Assembly: GCA_027257055.1 (NCBI GenBank)
Contig: JAPVLO010000007.1
Location: forward strand, 5,952,001 to 6,016,000
Source of the DNA: Cephalopachus bancanus
Lineage: Eukaryota > Chordata > Mammalia > Primates > Tarsiidae
Direction: 5' to 3'
DNA length: 64,000 nucleotides
Both the position numbers and the translations under genes were made by a program. Shown in pieces: positions 1 to 10,524 of the stretch (the stretch's first letter is position 1; every line of letters begins with the position of its first letter). A model generated the notes under the pieces. It was not told the DNA's origin. It worked only from the letters and a program-made list of their open reading frames with translations, and searched no databases.

Positions 1-885
1 AAGATTGGAACTGTTAAACCTTCTCATGACACATCTCTATCACAAGTCATAGGCCTTAAAATATAAAAACAGCACAACCCATTATTTGTTTGTCTCTCAG
101 GGAAGTGTTGGCACAAGAATCTAGTAGCATATGACCTAGAATAGAATCCTCATCAGAGAACTTTTTTTCCCCTCTACTGAGATAGAGCATTCAAGAACTG
201 CACTTAGCACATCTTGGGTACTCAGTGACATTTTGTTAGGAAGAAGAATAGACTTTTGTTTCCTTTAGGAAATAGAGCATTCGTAGATGTTGACTAAGTA
301 AAGATACACCACACTTTTATTTTGCCTCCTAAGTCTGAAAAACATATAGAAATAAAGGTTTACAGATAAAAGGCATACTGAATGTCTATGATCCCTGGGA
401 TAATTTCATAAGTGAGTACCATAATAAATATCAAATCAAAGATTTTGAGTGTTATGTGCAAAAACGTGTAGTCTAGCAAAATCTAGAAAATAAGAAAGAT
501 GAGGAAACACATTTTATATTACAGTCTTGTTTACCAAAGCATATTCTAGGGGATAGAAGATACTGGTAATGTTGACAAGTGTCTACAAAGACCTCTAAAC
601 TCAAATATAAGTTAAGAAGCTTTTTGTTGGACAAATTTGATCAAGCTTCTTTACTATAAATCTATGGCATTAATACATCATTCAACAAATCCTCAATATA
701 CTAATATTTAGTGAGTATTACGAATAAGGAGATAGATGGAATATACTAATATTTCGTGTGTATTGTAAATAAGGGGAAAGATGGCTAGCCCTGCCACTTA
801 TTTTCTATGTAAATCATTTTAGAGAGCTAATGTTTCATTGACTGCATTTTAGGAAACATCAGTCAAGTTAACCATAGTGCCCAAA
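1..885. other. AT-rich single-copy stretch, no gene seen
   Basis: No open frame, repeat family or RNA gene that I can recognise. The sequence is AT-rich. Two short related phrases containing ATATACTAATATTT occur near 697 and 740, which suggests a small local duplication. It may be single-copy or a very old, unrecognisable repeat. Confidence 0.4.
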
Positions 886-900
886 ACTGCTGAAAATCTT

Positions 901-1189
901 TTTTTTTTTTTTTTTTGAGTTGGAGTCTCACTCTGTCGCCCAAACTGGAGTGCAGTGGCCGCTCCCGGCCACCGCAACCTCGACCTGCTGGGCTTCGGCG
1001 ATCCTTCTGCCTCAGCCTTCCGAGTAGCCAGAATTACAGGCATGCGCTACCACGCCTGGCTGATTTTTTGATTTATTGCAGAGATGAGGTCTCGCTGCCC
1101 AGGCGGGTCTCGAACCCGCGGGCTCAGGCAATCCGCTCACCTCAGCCTCCCAAAGGCGCGGGATTACAGGCTGAGCCACCGAGCCCGGC
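901..1189 (-). mobile_element. Young full-length Alu SINE (strepsirrhine-type)
   Basis: Reads as the reverse complement of a dimeric Alu: poly-T tail at 901-916, right monomer, A-rich linker, then the left monomer ending in the complement of the GGCCGGGC-like 5' end. It is flanked by a perfect 15-bp TSD, ACTGCTGAAAATCTT, at 886-900 and 1190-1204. The left monomer keeps an exact pol III B-box core (complement of GGTCTCGAACC, 1106-1116) and many CpGs, so it is a recent insertion. The open frames crossing it are not genes. Confidence 0.93.
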
Positions 1190-1238
1190 ACTGCTGAAAA
1201 TCTTTAGTCAACTAACCCAATTCAGATGTCACATTTTC

Positions 1239-1435
1239 TTTTTTTTTTTTAAATCAATAATCAATATTTCTTACTATGGTTTTATGGGGTACAGTAAAGG
1301 GTTAGGTATACAAATACGTTTCATTCAGGCACCCTGTTGATAAGAGGTGTTTCCCGTCCCCAGACAGATATTGGCTACCGTTAATCCCACCTCCTTCCTC
1401 CCCGCAGTTTCCCACTACTGTCAGTCATTTTCTTA
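1239..1435 (-). mobile_element. 5'-truncated L1 3' end (young lineage-specific subfamily)
   Basis: About 200 bases of L1 3' UTR in reverse orientation, with the poly-T tail at 1239-1250. A 17-bp perfect TSD, TCAGATGTCACATTTTC, lies at 1222-1238 and 1436-1452. The same 3' end recurs in the elements near 3.8, 4.7 and 39.6 kb, which defines one young L1 subfamily. No coding sequence remains. Confidence 0.88.
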
Positions 1436-1547
1436 TCAGATGTCACATTTTCATCATAGTGAATGACCATTGGCTTTGACTTACAGTCTCCAGCTGCATT
1501 AACGCTGAATAAGAGGGTCAGACTCTGGCCTAGATGGCATCGTCTTT

Positions 1548-1844
1548 CTTTCTTTCTTTCTTTCTTTTTTTGAGTTGGAGTCTCACTCTGTTGCCCAGAC
1601 TGGAGTGCAGTGGCTGCTCCCGGCCACCACAGCCTCGACCTGCTGGGCTCCGGTGATCCTTCTGCCTCAGCCTTCCAAGTAGCTGGAATTACAGGCATGC
1701 GCTACCACGCCTGGCTGATTTTTTGATTTATTGTAGAGATGAGGTCTCGCTGCCTAGGCGGGTCTCGAACTCGCAGGCTCAGGCAATTCACTCACCTCAG
1801 CCTCCCAAAGGCGCAGAATTACAGGCCGAGCCACCGAGCCCGGC
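1548..1844 (-). mobile_element. Young full-length Alu SINE, CTTT-type tail
   Basis: Very similar to the copy at 901-1189, in the same orientation. The tail is a short CTTT/T run. The TSD is about 13 bp with one mismatch (TGGCATCGTCTTT at 1535-1547 and TGGCATCTTCTTT at 1845-1857). The B-box core is retained as GAGTTCGAGACC on the element strand. The two Alus and the intervening L1 end are three independent insertions within about 970 bases. Confidence 0.92.
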
Positions 1845-1934
1845 TGGCATCTTCTTTCAATAGAAGACTCTTTCTCCACATTAAAAACCTATTGTTCATT
1901 GTGGACACCTTCATCAAGGATCTCAGCTAGACTT

Positions 1935-2825
1935 CCTGAATAACTTGCTGCAGCTTACCTATCTGTACTTGCTGCTTTTCTTTGCTCTTTTATGTCATGG
2001 AGATGGTTTCTTTCCTTAAGCCTCATGAGTCAACCTCTGCTAGCTTCAAACTTTTCTTCTGCAGCATATCTCCCAGCCTTCACATAATTGAGCATAGTTG
2101 GGGCTTTGCTCTGAAATAGGCATTGGCTTAAAGGAATGTCGCAGCTGGTTTGATCTTCTATCCAGACCACTAGAACTTTTCCCACATCAGCAATAAGGCT
2201 GTTCTGTGTTGTGATATTTTGTGTTTGCTAGAGTAGTACTTTAAATTCCTTCCAGAAATTTTTCCTTTCTTTTTTTTCATTCACAGCATAACTGTAGCAT
2301 AAGAGGCCTAACTTTTATCCTGTCTGGGCTTCCAAAGTGCCTCCCTCACTAAGCTTAATCATCTCTAGCTTTTGGTGTAAAGTGAGAGGTATGTGACTGT
2401 TCTTTTCACTTGAACACTTAGAGGCCAATGCAGGTTTATTGATTAGCTTAATTTCATTATTGTTGTGGGCTAGAGAAAAGGGAGGTTTGAGGAGAGGGTG
2501 AAAGATGCGGGAATGGCTGGTTGGGGGAGCACTCAGAACACACACGGTTATTAAGTTTGCAGCTCTTTATGGGTACAGTTGGTGGCACTTGAATTACCCT
2601 AGTAACATCAGAGATCACTGACCACAGACCACTGTAATCGATATCATAATAATGAAGTCTGAAATATGGAGAGGATCTCCGCAATGTTATGCAGAGACAT
2701 GAAGTGAGCACATGCTAGTGGGAAAATGGTGCTGATACTCGAGGTTGCCACAAAACTTCAATTTGTAAAAAATACAACATCTGTGAAGTGCAATAAGTGA
2801 AACACAATAACACAAAGTATGCCTG
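1935..2825 (-). mobile_element. Tigger1 DNA transposon, 5' part with broken transposase
   Basis: The right end has the Tigger1 terminal signature just before a TA at 2826-2827 (...GTATGCCTG-TA on the plus strand), so the element's 5' end lies here and it runs leftward. Upstream sequence matches the 5' untranslated region and the N-terminal, CENP-B-like DNA-binding part of the pogo-family transposase. A translated fragment of this region lies on the minus strand at about 2315-2435. The expected start codon near 2427 appears changed to TTG and the frame is interrupted. Tigger1 is normally about 2.4 kb; only about 0.9 kb remains. Inactive relic. Confidence 0.85.
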
Positions 2826-2828
2826 TAT

Positions 2829-3712
2829 GTGTTTAACAAGAGAGAATCAGAATGTGGGAGAGAACAACTGAGAACTGCAAGAAGAAATAGACAAGTGTGC
2901 AATTATAATTGGAGACTTCAACAAGCCTCTTGTCAGTAATTGATAGATCTAGCAAGCAGAAAATCAGTAGTTGATCTGAACAGTGCTGTCAATCAACTTG
3001 ATTTAATTGACATTTATAAAACACTCCATCTAATGACAGCAGAATATATTTCTTCCTAAGTTCACATGACTCAAAACAAATTACTCTCTGCATCATAAAC
3101 CATTACATTTGATAAATTTTTAAAAATCATAAAAATACATTTCAGACCACAATGGAACTGAACTAGAAATCAAATAATAGGAAAAAGAAAACTAGGAAAA
3201 TATTCAATGTCTTAGTGATTGAGCAACACATTTCCAATAGCATACAGGTTTTAAAAAACCTCAAGGGAAATTTGAAAAGTAATTTGAACTAAATAAAAAT
3301 AAAAATTATAAAAATAAAATTATAAAAAATGTGTGGGGGGAAGTAAGAGCATTTTAAAGTAGCATTTATAGCATAAAATACATATATTAGAAAGACAAAA
3401 TTTTAAATAAATACAATCTTTCACCTTAGAAATATAGAAGATGAACCATTCAACTCTATAGCAAGAAGAAGAAAAGTAATGAAAAAAGACATAAGAACAG
3501 AAATCAATGAAGCTGAAGACAAGAAAAGAATAGAAAAAATAAAATAACACCGAAATAAAAGGAGGGATAGTCCATGTTCATGGAGTGGAAGATTTAATAT
3601 TGTTAAGGTGTCTATTTCTTCCAAACTGATCTAAAAATTCAATGCAATACTAATAAAAAATCTCCACAAGTCATTTTGCAACTATAAATGAATAGATTCT
3701 AAGGTTGACATA
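2829..3712 (+). mobile_element. Old L1M ORF2 fragments
   Basis: AT-rich, A-biased plus strand with recognisable but decayed L1 ORF2 phrases: an endonuclease-region phrase near 2885-2925 (ggagacttcaaca) and a reverse-transcriptase-region phrase near 3570-3660 (catggagtggaagattta, then ttcaatgcaat). The spacing shows large internal deletions. No usable reading frame. It serves as the substrate for the young L1 inserted at about 3727. Confidence 0.7.
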
Positions 3713-3726
3713 AAAAGTCAAAAACT

Positions 3727-3935
3727 TTCGTATAGTATTGCATTGGATGTTTAAGGTCCATTATATGAGTGAGAACATGTACTGGGAAACTACGGTGGGG
3801 GGAGGGAGATGGGATTAACAGTAGCAAATATCTGTCTGGGAACGGGGAAATACCCCATATCAACAGGATGCCTGAATGAAACGCAATTGTATACCTAACC
3901 CTTAACTGTACCCCACAACTTCACAATAAAAAAAT
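3727..3935 (+). mobile_element. Short young L1 with inverted 5' part (twin-primed)
   Basis: Positions about 3781-3935 are an L1 3' end on the plus strand, ending with AATAAA and an A-rich tail. Positions about 3727-3780 are the adjacent upstream L1 sequence but in reverse orientation (compare 4912-4965). The whole unit is flanked by a perfect 14-bp TSD, AAAAGTCAAAAACT, at 3713-3726 and 3936-3949, so the inversion arose during the insertion itself. About 20 bases of L1 are missing at the inversion point. Confidence 0.85.
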
Positions 3936-3949
3936 AAAAGTCAAAAACT

Positions 3950-4710
3950 GTAGAGTAGTCAACACAATATTGAGGAAAAATAACACATTGGGAGATGGTT
4001 GAGGAAAGGAGGAAACTGTTGAATATGTGAAATATAGGGTTTTGTTTCTTTTTAGGATGGTGAAACTCTTCTCTGTGTCACCATAATAGTGAATATACGA
4101 TAATATTTTTTTTGCTAAAACCCATAGAACTTTGCAGTACAGAAAGTGAAACTTAATGTATGCAAATATAAATGAAAATAATCTAGGTTGGTGGAATTCT
4201 TGTATGGAATGCAGAATGCAACAAAACAATCTGACTGCATTGCAAATATATAGAACAGACTCAGTGAAGGGGGTAAGAAAAATGTTGCTGACAGATAACT
4301 TTGGAAATGAGTAGACAATGTAAGATTAGAGTAAAAATTCTGTACATAAGTGCATAGTCCGGTTGAATAAATTATTTCCCATGGGAGTATGAGCTAATAA
4401 TTCAGATACTGCTATTCATGTAAATAGAATAGAACAATTATGTAAATGAATAGTGGATGGTTGAAGCCAGGTTTCTCACTGTTAGTGTAGGACTTTACAG
4501 ATAAGCAATGAGAGGAGGCTTGAATGATCACGTGGTGGTAGATTAGAGACAAGCCTTCAGTATGAACTCATGCTTAGCTTAAGATAGATGGATAGATCTA
4601 GAAATACTAATAAATGTGTGTGCAGACATGAGTTAGTAGGCACACATATTTCAAAGCTCAGTTAGATGAGATTTTTTTCGAAGCAATGATACTCTATTAG
4701 TAACAAGCAT
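3950..4710 (+). mobile_element. Degenerate L1M-like 3' end remnant
   Basis: The stretch 4045-4160 (ggatggtgaaactcttctctg..., then aacccatagaacttt) resembles the 3' untranslated region of ancient L1M elements, in line with L1M ORF2 remnants upstream. The remainder to 4710 is AT-rich and too decayed to place. No gene seen. Confidence 0.45.
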
Positions 4711-4724
4711 ATCTCTCACTATAT

Positions 4725-6260
4725 ATATATTTCTTAATCAATATTTTTTATTATGACGTTGTGGGGTACAGTTAAGGGTTAGGTATACAAATACATTTCA
4801 TTCAGGCACACTATTGATTAGAGGTGCTTCCCCATCCCCAGACAGATATTTGCTCATTAATCCCATCTCCCTCTCCCCCCCATAGTTTCCCACTACTGTC
4901 AGTCATTTACTTATAGTATTAGATTGGATGTTCAAGGTCCATTATATGAGTGAAAACATGTGATACTTGGACCTTTGTTTTTGTGAGAGGTCACTCAGTA
5001 TTATAGACTCTAGTTCCATCCAGGTTGCTGCAAAATTCATGGTTTTGTCCTTTTTTATGGCTGCGTAGTATTCCATCATGTATATGTACCACATTTTTCT
5101 AATCCAATCCTCTTTTGATGGGCAGCATGGTTGGTTCCAGGTTCTTGTTATTGTGAACAATGCTGCGATAAATATACGAGTGCAGGTGTCTTTTTTGTAG
5201 AGTGATTTGTGTTCTTCCAGATATATTCCCATTAGGGGGGTTGCAGTGTCGTATGGGAGGTAGATATTTAGAGCTTTTAGGAATCACCACACTGCTTTCC
5301 ACAGAGGTTGCACTAGTTTACACTCCCACCAACAGTGTAGAAGTGTTCCCTATTCTCCACACCCTCTCCAGCAGCTGCTATTTTTTGAGTTGTTGATAAT
5401 TGCCATTCTGACTGGAGTTAGGTGGTATCTCAGTGTGATTTTGATTTGCATCTCCCTGATGATTAGTGAAGTTGAACATTTCTTCATATGTCTGTTGGCT
5501 ACTCGGATGTCTTCCTTTGTGAAGTGTCTGTTCATGTCTTTTGCCCATTTTATAATGGGGTTGTTTGTTTTTTTCTTTTCAACACGTTTGAGTTCCTTGT
5601 ACATTCTTCTCAGACCTAGAAAAAACAACACATGAATTCATATGGAAACACAAACGTCCAAGAATAGACAGAACAATTCTCAGCAAAAAAACAAAGCAGG
5701 GGGTATCACATCACCAGACTTCAAACTCTACTATAAAGCTACAATCATCAAAACAGCTTGGTATTGGTATAGGAATAGGCATATAGATCAATGGAATAGA
5801 ATTGAGATTCCAGAAGCAAAACCTCAATTTCTTAACCAACTCATCTTCGACAAAGCCTCTACCACCTACCACTGGGGAGAAGAGAACCTATTCAGTAAAT
5901 GGTGCTGGGAAAACTGACTGACCACATGCAGAAGATTGAAACAGGATCCCTACCTATCCCCATGCACAAAGGTTAGCTCCAAATGGATCAGAGACCTAAA
6001 TGTAAAACCTCAAACCATAAGAACCTTAGAAAATGAAGGACATACTCTCATGGAAATCGGAACTGGCCTCCAATTCCTGAACAAAACCCAAAACCCACAG
6101 GTCATAAGAGAGAGGATAGACAAGTGGGATCTTATTAAACTGACAAGCTTCTGCAAAGCCAAAGAAACCATCAAGAGAGCAGGGAGACAGCCTACAGACT
6201 GGGAAAAAATATTTGCCAACACCAGGTCAGACAAAGGCTTAACATCTTTGATCTACAAGG
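4725..6260 (-). mobile_element. Young L1, 5'-inverted (twin-primed), about 1.5 kb
   Basis: Positions 4725-5601 carry the L1 3' UTR and ORF2 C-terminal region on the minus strand, with an AT-rich tail at the left. Positions about 5602-6260 carry the immediately upstream part of ORF2 on the plus strand, so the two halves face opposite ways. The join falls at a short shared CATTCTT-like phrase. A 14-bp TSD with one mismatch, ATCTCTCACTATAT at 4711-4724 and ATCTCTCACAATAT at 6261-6274, brackets both halves. Long open stretches remain (for example 5936-6346 plus, 5350-5631 minus), so it is fairly young, but it has no ORF1, endonuclease or reverse-transcriptase core. Confidence 0.9.
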
Positions 6261-6403
6261 ATCTCTCACAATATTTTGATTTCAAATACTATTCTCCAAT
6301 AAAAGAAAGTAAGGATCCTTGGAGAACTGACTTTTTCTACAACTGAGGTAGAAAGTATATAAGATTGTTATAAGTATATAAGAAGCATCAAAAAGTGAAA
6401 TAA

Positions 6404-6698
6404 GGCAACGCATGGTAGCTTATGCCTGCAATTCAGACAGTTTGGGAGACTCAGGCAGGAGGATTACTTAAGCCCAGGAGTTTGAGACTAGCCTAGACAA
6501 CATAGCAAGACAGTGTCTTTACAAAAAATTTTTAAAAAGTAACTGGGCATGGTGGCATGCACCTGTAGTCCTGACTACTCAGGAGGTGAAGCGAGAGGAT
6601 CGTTTGAGTTCAGAAGGTCCAGGCTGCAGTGAGCTATCATTGCACCACTGCACTCCAGCCTGGGTGACAGAATGAGACCATAACTCAAAACAAAAGCA
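6404..6698 (+). mobile_element. Old AluJ-like SINE
   Basis: A full dimeric Alu on the plus strand with a mid A-rich linker at about 6520-6540 and an A-rich tail. It is diverged and poor in CpG, unlike the young copies. TSD of 13 bp with one mismatch: AAAAAGTGAAATA at 6390-6402 and AAAAAGTTAAATA at 6699-6711. It is followed directly by a CA microsatellite. Confidence 0.9.
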
Positions 6699-6713
6699 AA
6701 AAAGTTAAATAGT

Positions 6714-6714
<1 letters not shown>

Positions 6715-6762
<48 letters not shown>

Positions 6763-6767
6763 ACATA
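6715..6767. repeat. (CA)n microsatellite
   Basis: About 53 bases of nearly uninterrupted CA dinucleotides, ending in variant CATACACACATATG. It lies just downstream of the tail of an AluJ-like element, a common birthplace for such repeats. It accounts for the Val-Cys frame on the minus strand. Confidence 0.98.
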
Positions 6768-7630
6768 TGATGAGGTATGTCAAAGGAACAATGAGCCAAA
6801 GGAAAGAGCCTCCAATGACCATAATTAGAACAATAAAACAAATAATGTCATATAGGATTATAACCTCAAGAATAAAATATTGATGAGTTCACAGTGACAT
6901 AAATGACTGAATAAATAAATAAATGTGGCAGAAGAGACAAAACTCTTGTGCAAAAAAATTTCAAGCAATTTACATTGGAACTATACCCACACTGACATGA
7001 CATGAGCTTCCCACCTCTTAAGTGTGGGATACTCGCAGTCACTTCCTTCTAAAGAGTAGATTATGAAAAGAAGGGGAAAGAGTATCTTTAGAGTAGAGAA
7101 CCTGGTACACATGACCTCAGCCTGTGGTCAAGGAAAGTTACATAGAAAGTGTGTACCTAGATATGACATGAAGAAAATGACAATTTACCTCTATGGTCTT
7201 ACTTCCTCAAACGCATAACCCAGTCGACTCATGAAAAAATATCAAACAAGTCTTAATTGAGGCACATTCTACAAAATATTTGACCAGTATGCCTCAAAAC
7301 TGTACATGTCATCAAAAACAGAAACTTTCACAGATAAGAGTTGGTAAAGGACACAAGATGACTGCATGTAATGTGGATCCTGGATGGAATCTTGGATAAG
7401 AAAAAGGATGTGTGGTAAATAAATATGAGTAAGATATGAGCTTTAGTTAAAGATAATGTATCAATATTGGTTCATTAACCCCATATATGTACCATACTAT
7501 TAATAGTATGTTAATAATAGATGAAACTTAATGAGGTTGGAACATATGGGAATGTGCAATCTTTATAATTTTTCTATAAATATTAGCCTGTTTTACAAAA
7601 TAAGTTTTGCTAAAATAAATTTTTAAAAAA
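6768..7630 (+). mobile_element. Ancient L1M-type 3' UTR remnant
   Basis: Continues a remnant that starts before the Alu (about 6280-6400). Phrases at about 7010-7110 (cacctcttaagtgtggga), 7190-7280 and 7440-7560 (gataatgtatcaatattgg) match the general pattern of mammalian L1M 3' untranslated regions. No reading frame. Confidence 0.5.
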
Positions 7631-10455
7631 TTAAAAAGTCTTTCCACAATGAAAACTCAAGGAGTAAATTGTTTTACCGATAAATTCAAAGAAACATTTA
7701 AATACAATGCAATCAATATATCTATTATTCACAAAATATACAAGAGCAGGGAACATTTTCCACTCATTCTTCAAGACCAGTATCACCTTTGTACCAAATC
7801 CAAACAGTGATATCACAAGTATACTACAGAACAATATCTCTTATGAGTATAAACACAAAAGTCCTCAACAGAATACAGCAAAATATATTGAGCTACATAT
7901 AAAAACAATTATGCACTATGACTAAGTGGGACTTATTCCAAGAATGCAAACATATGACAAAATACAATGCCCCTTCATGAAAACACATTCAATAAATTAG
8001 ACTAAAAGGGGACTACTACAATGTTACAAGGGGCACCTATGAGCAAACCTTAGTTAATTTTAAACTTAATGATAAAAGACTGAATTATTTCCCCATAAGA
8101 TCAGAAACGAAACATGAACATCCATTCTTACCATCTTGGAGTTGCAGTGGAGATGTAGACTGGGCAGTCAGGAAAGGAGCAAAATAAAAGAGATCTGGAT
8201 TGGAAAGAAAGCAGTGAAAGTATCTTTATTTTAAATAGAAAATTATAATTAATCCACTAAAACACAACTAGAAGCAATAATCAAGTTCAGCAAGTTATAG
8301 AATATGAAATAAACAACAAATTCGATTGTATTTCTATGCATTAGCAATGAACAATCAAAAAACATTAAAAATAATTCAGTTTGCAATAGCAGCAAAATAA
8401 AGACACACTTAGAAATAAGTTTAACAAAGCAAAAGCAAAATTTATTTTGCTTGTTGACCCTTTGTATCTGTGGGTTCTACCTTCCTGGATCTAACCAATA
8501 GCAGATCAAAAATATTTAAAATAAAGAACAGTTGTACCCGTACTGGACATGTACTGATTTTTTTTAACTTGTCATTACTCCTTAAGCAGTGCAATATAAC
8601 AACTATTTACATCACATTTATATTGTATTTATAAGTAATCTAGAGATTGTTTAAAGTATACAAGAGAATATGCATGGGGTTATATGTAAATACTAAAACA
8701 TTTCATACTAGAAGTTTGAGTATCTGTGGATTTTGGTATCCGTATGGTCCTGGGCCCAATCCCTCGTGAGTAGCAACGGACAACAACTGTACTCTGAAAA
8801 CTACAAAACATTGTTGAATTAATTTAAAAAAATTAATAAAAATATTCTATGTAAATAAGACAAGTAATTGAGTATTGTCAAAATGACAAATTGACCTACT
8901 GATGCAAGACAGTGCCTATCAAAATCCTAGTTGGTTTATTTTCAGAAATTGGCAAGTTGATTCCAAAGTTCACATGGAAATATAAGGGACCGAGATTATA
9001 AACAAGATAATCTTGAAAAATAAGAACAAATTTGCAGGACTCATTATCTGATTTCAAAACTTACTACAAAACTGATCATCCAGACAGTGTGGTACTGTTA
9101 TAAAGACAAACATAGAAACTAGTGAGGAAAACTGAGAATATAAAAAGAAACCTTTACATTTATGGTCAATTGATTTTTGACAAGGGTGTCAAGACAGTTC
9201 AACAAAGAAAAAAATAGATCTTTTCAACAAATAGCACGGGGGCAACCACATACAAAAGAATTAGATTAGAACTTTTTATCCCTCCATGTACAAAAATGAG
9301 CCCAGAGTGACTCAAAGACCAAAATGTAAGAACGAAAACTATAAAACTTTTAGAAGAAAGTAAAAGTATAAATCATTGTGACCTTGGGTTGGTGAACGCT
9401 TTCTTTGATATGATACCAAAAGCACAAGTGACAAAGGATAAATTTGACTTCATGAAAATTAAGTTTTCTTGCTTCAAAAGACAGTATCAAGAAAGTAAAA
9501 GGCAACCCACAGAATTAAAGAAAATACTTTAAAATCACATATCTGATAAGGAAACTACTCTTAAAACTCAAGAATATGAAGAAAATGCATCAGTTAAAAA
9601 TAGGCAAAGAATAGGAATGGGCTTTCTTTAAAGCAGATAGAAAAAAGCCAGTAAACACATTAAAAATGCTAAAAATAATTAACCATCAGGAAAATACAAA
9701 ACTAAGCTACAGTGAAAGAGCACTTCACACTCACTATGATGTCTATCCTGAAAAAGACAGATAATGACAGGTGTTGGTGAGATGTGGAGAAATCAAAATT
9801 CCTCATACATTGTTGAACGGAGTGTAAAATGGTGCCACCACTTTGGAAAACAGTCCCTTAAAAGGTTCAATATGGAGTTACCATAAGACCTGACAATTTC
9901 ACTGCTAGGTGTATAGCCAAGATAAGTGAAAATACATGATTACATGAAAACCTGTACATGAATGTTGATGGGAGCAATATTCATAGTCTCCAAAAAGTAG
10001 GAAAAACAAAACACAATGTTCTTCAATTAGTAAATGGTTAAATAAAATGTGGTACCTTCATACAATGGAATATAACTTGACAACAAAAAAGGAATGAAGT
10101 TCTGATGCTTGATACAGCATGGCTGAGCCTTGAAAACATTATGTTAAATGAAAGAAGCTAGTCAGGAAGGACCATGTTTTGTATGATTTCATTTATACAA
10201 CATGGCTAGAATAGGCATAACTATAGTGATGCATTTGTGTAGGTTACTAATTGTCTAGAACTGAAGGGGCTAGAAGCAAAACAAGTGACCAATATTGGAT
10301 ACCAAGTTTTGTCTTCGGGTAATAAAGATGTTTTCAAATTAGTTGTGATTATGGTTGCAAAACTCTGAATACACTAAAAACCATCAGATTGTATGTTCTA
10401 TATGGATGAATTTTATGACACATAAGTTACATCTCAATAAAGTGGTTAAAGATAA
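7631..10455 (+). mobile_element. Old L1M ORF2 and 3' UTR, interrupted by MER2
   Basis: Decayed L1 ORF2 on the plus strand: reverse-transcriptase region at about 7720-8110, continuing at 8230-8445, then after a MER2 insertion from 8790 through the C-terminal region (about 9700-10200). It finishes in a typical L1M 3' end (gtgattatggttgcaaaactctg near 10345; tctcaataaagtggttaaa near 10432). Many stops; non-functional. At 2.5 kb excluding the insert, this is the longest old LINE in the window. Confidence 0.8.
8449..8790 (-). mobile_element. MER2 (Tigger-related non-autonomous DNA transposon)
   Basis: About 340 bases whose two ends are diverged inverted repeats of each other (gaccctttgtatctgtgggttc at left; ggattttggtatccg... 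cctgggcccaatccc at right). The internal sequence fits MER2: a run of T near 8560 and the block acaactatttacatcacattt. It interrupts L1M ORF2, so it is younger than that L1. No coding capacity. Confidence 0.8.
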
Positions 10456-10524
10456 TAGGAAATGCTAGATGTATGATGTATGAGAATTCTGTACCTTCCC
10501 CCATTAAAAAAATTTAAAACACTT
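10456..10524 (+). mobile_element. L1M tail fragment, target of a younger L1
   Basis: The phrase ending in gaattctgtaccttccccc then A-rich sequence resembles an old L1M 3' terminus. The matching continuation (ctcttaaaataaaatg) appears at 13093-13110, on the far side of the L1 insertion. That supports the two flanks once being joined. Confidence 0.55.

Noticed and set aside
915..1340. 141-codon plus-strand open frame
   Set aside because: It runs antisense through an Alu into an L1 tail; such frames are typical of CpG-rich Alus and have no domain.
5936..6346. 136-codon open frame resembling a LINE protein
   Set aside because: It is a fragment of L1 ORF2 in the inverted 5' part of a twin-primed insertion, not an independent gene.
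6575..6841. Valine-cysteine repeat protein on the minus strand
   Set aside because: It is the translation of a CA microsatellite plus an Alu.
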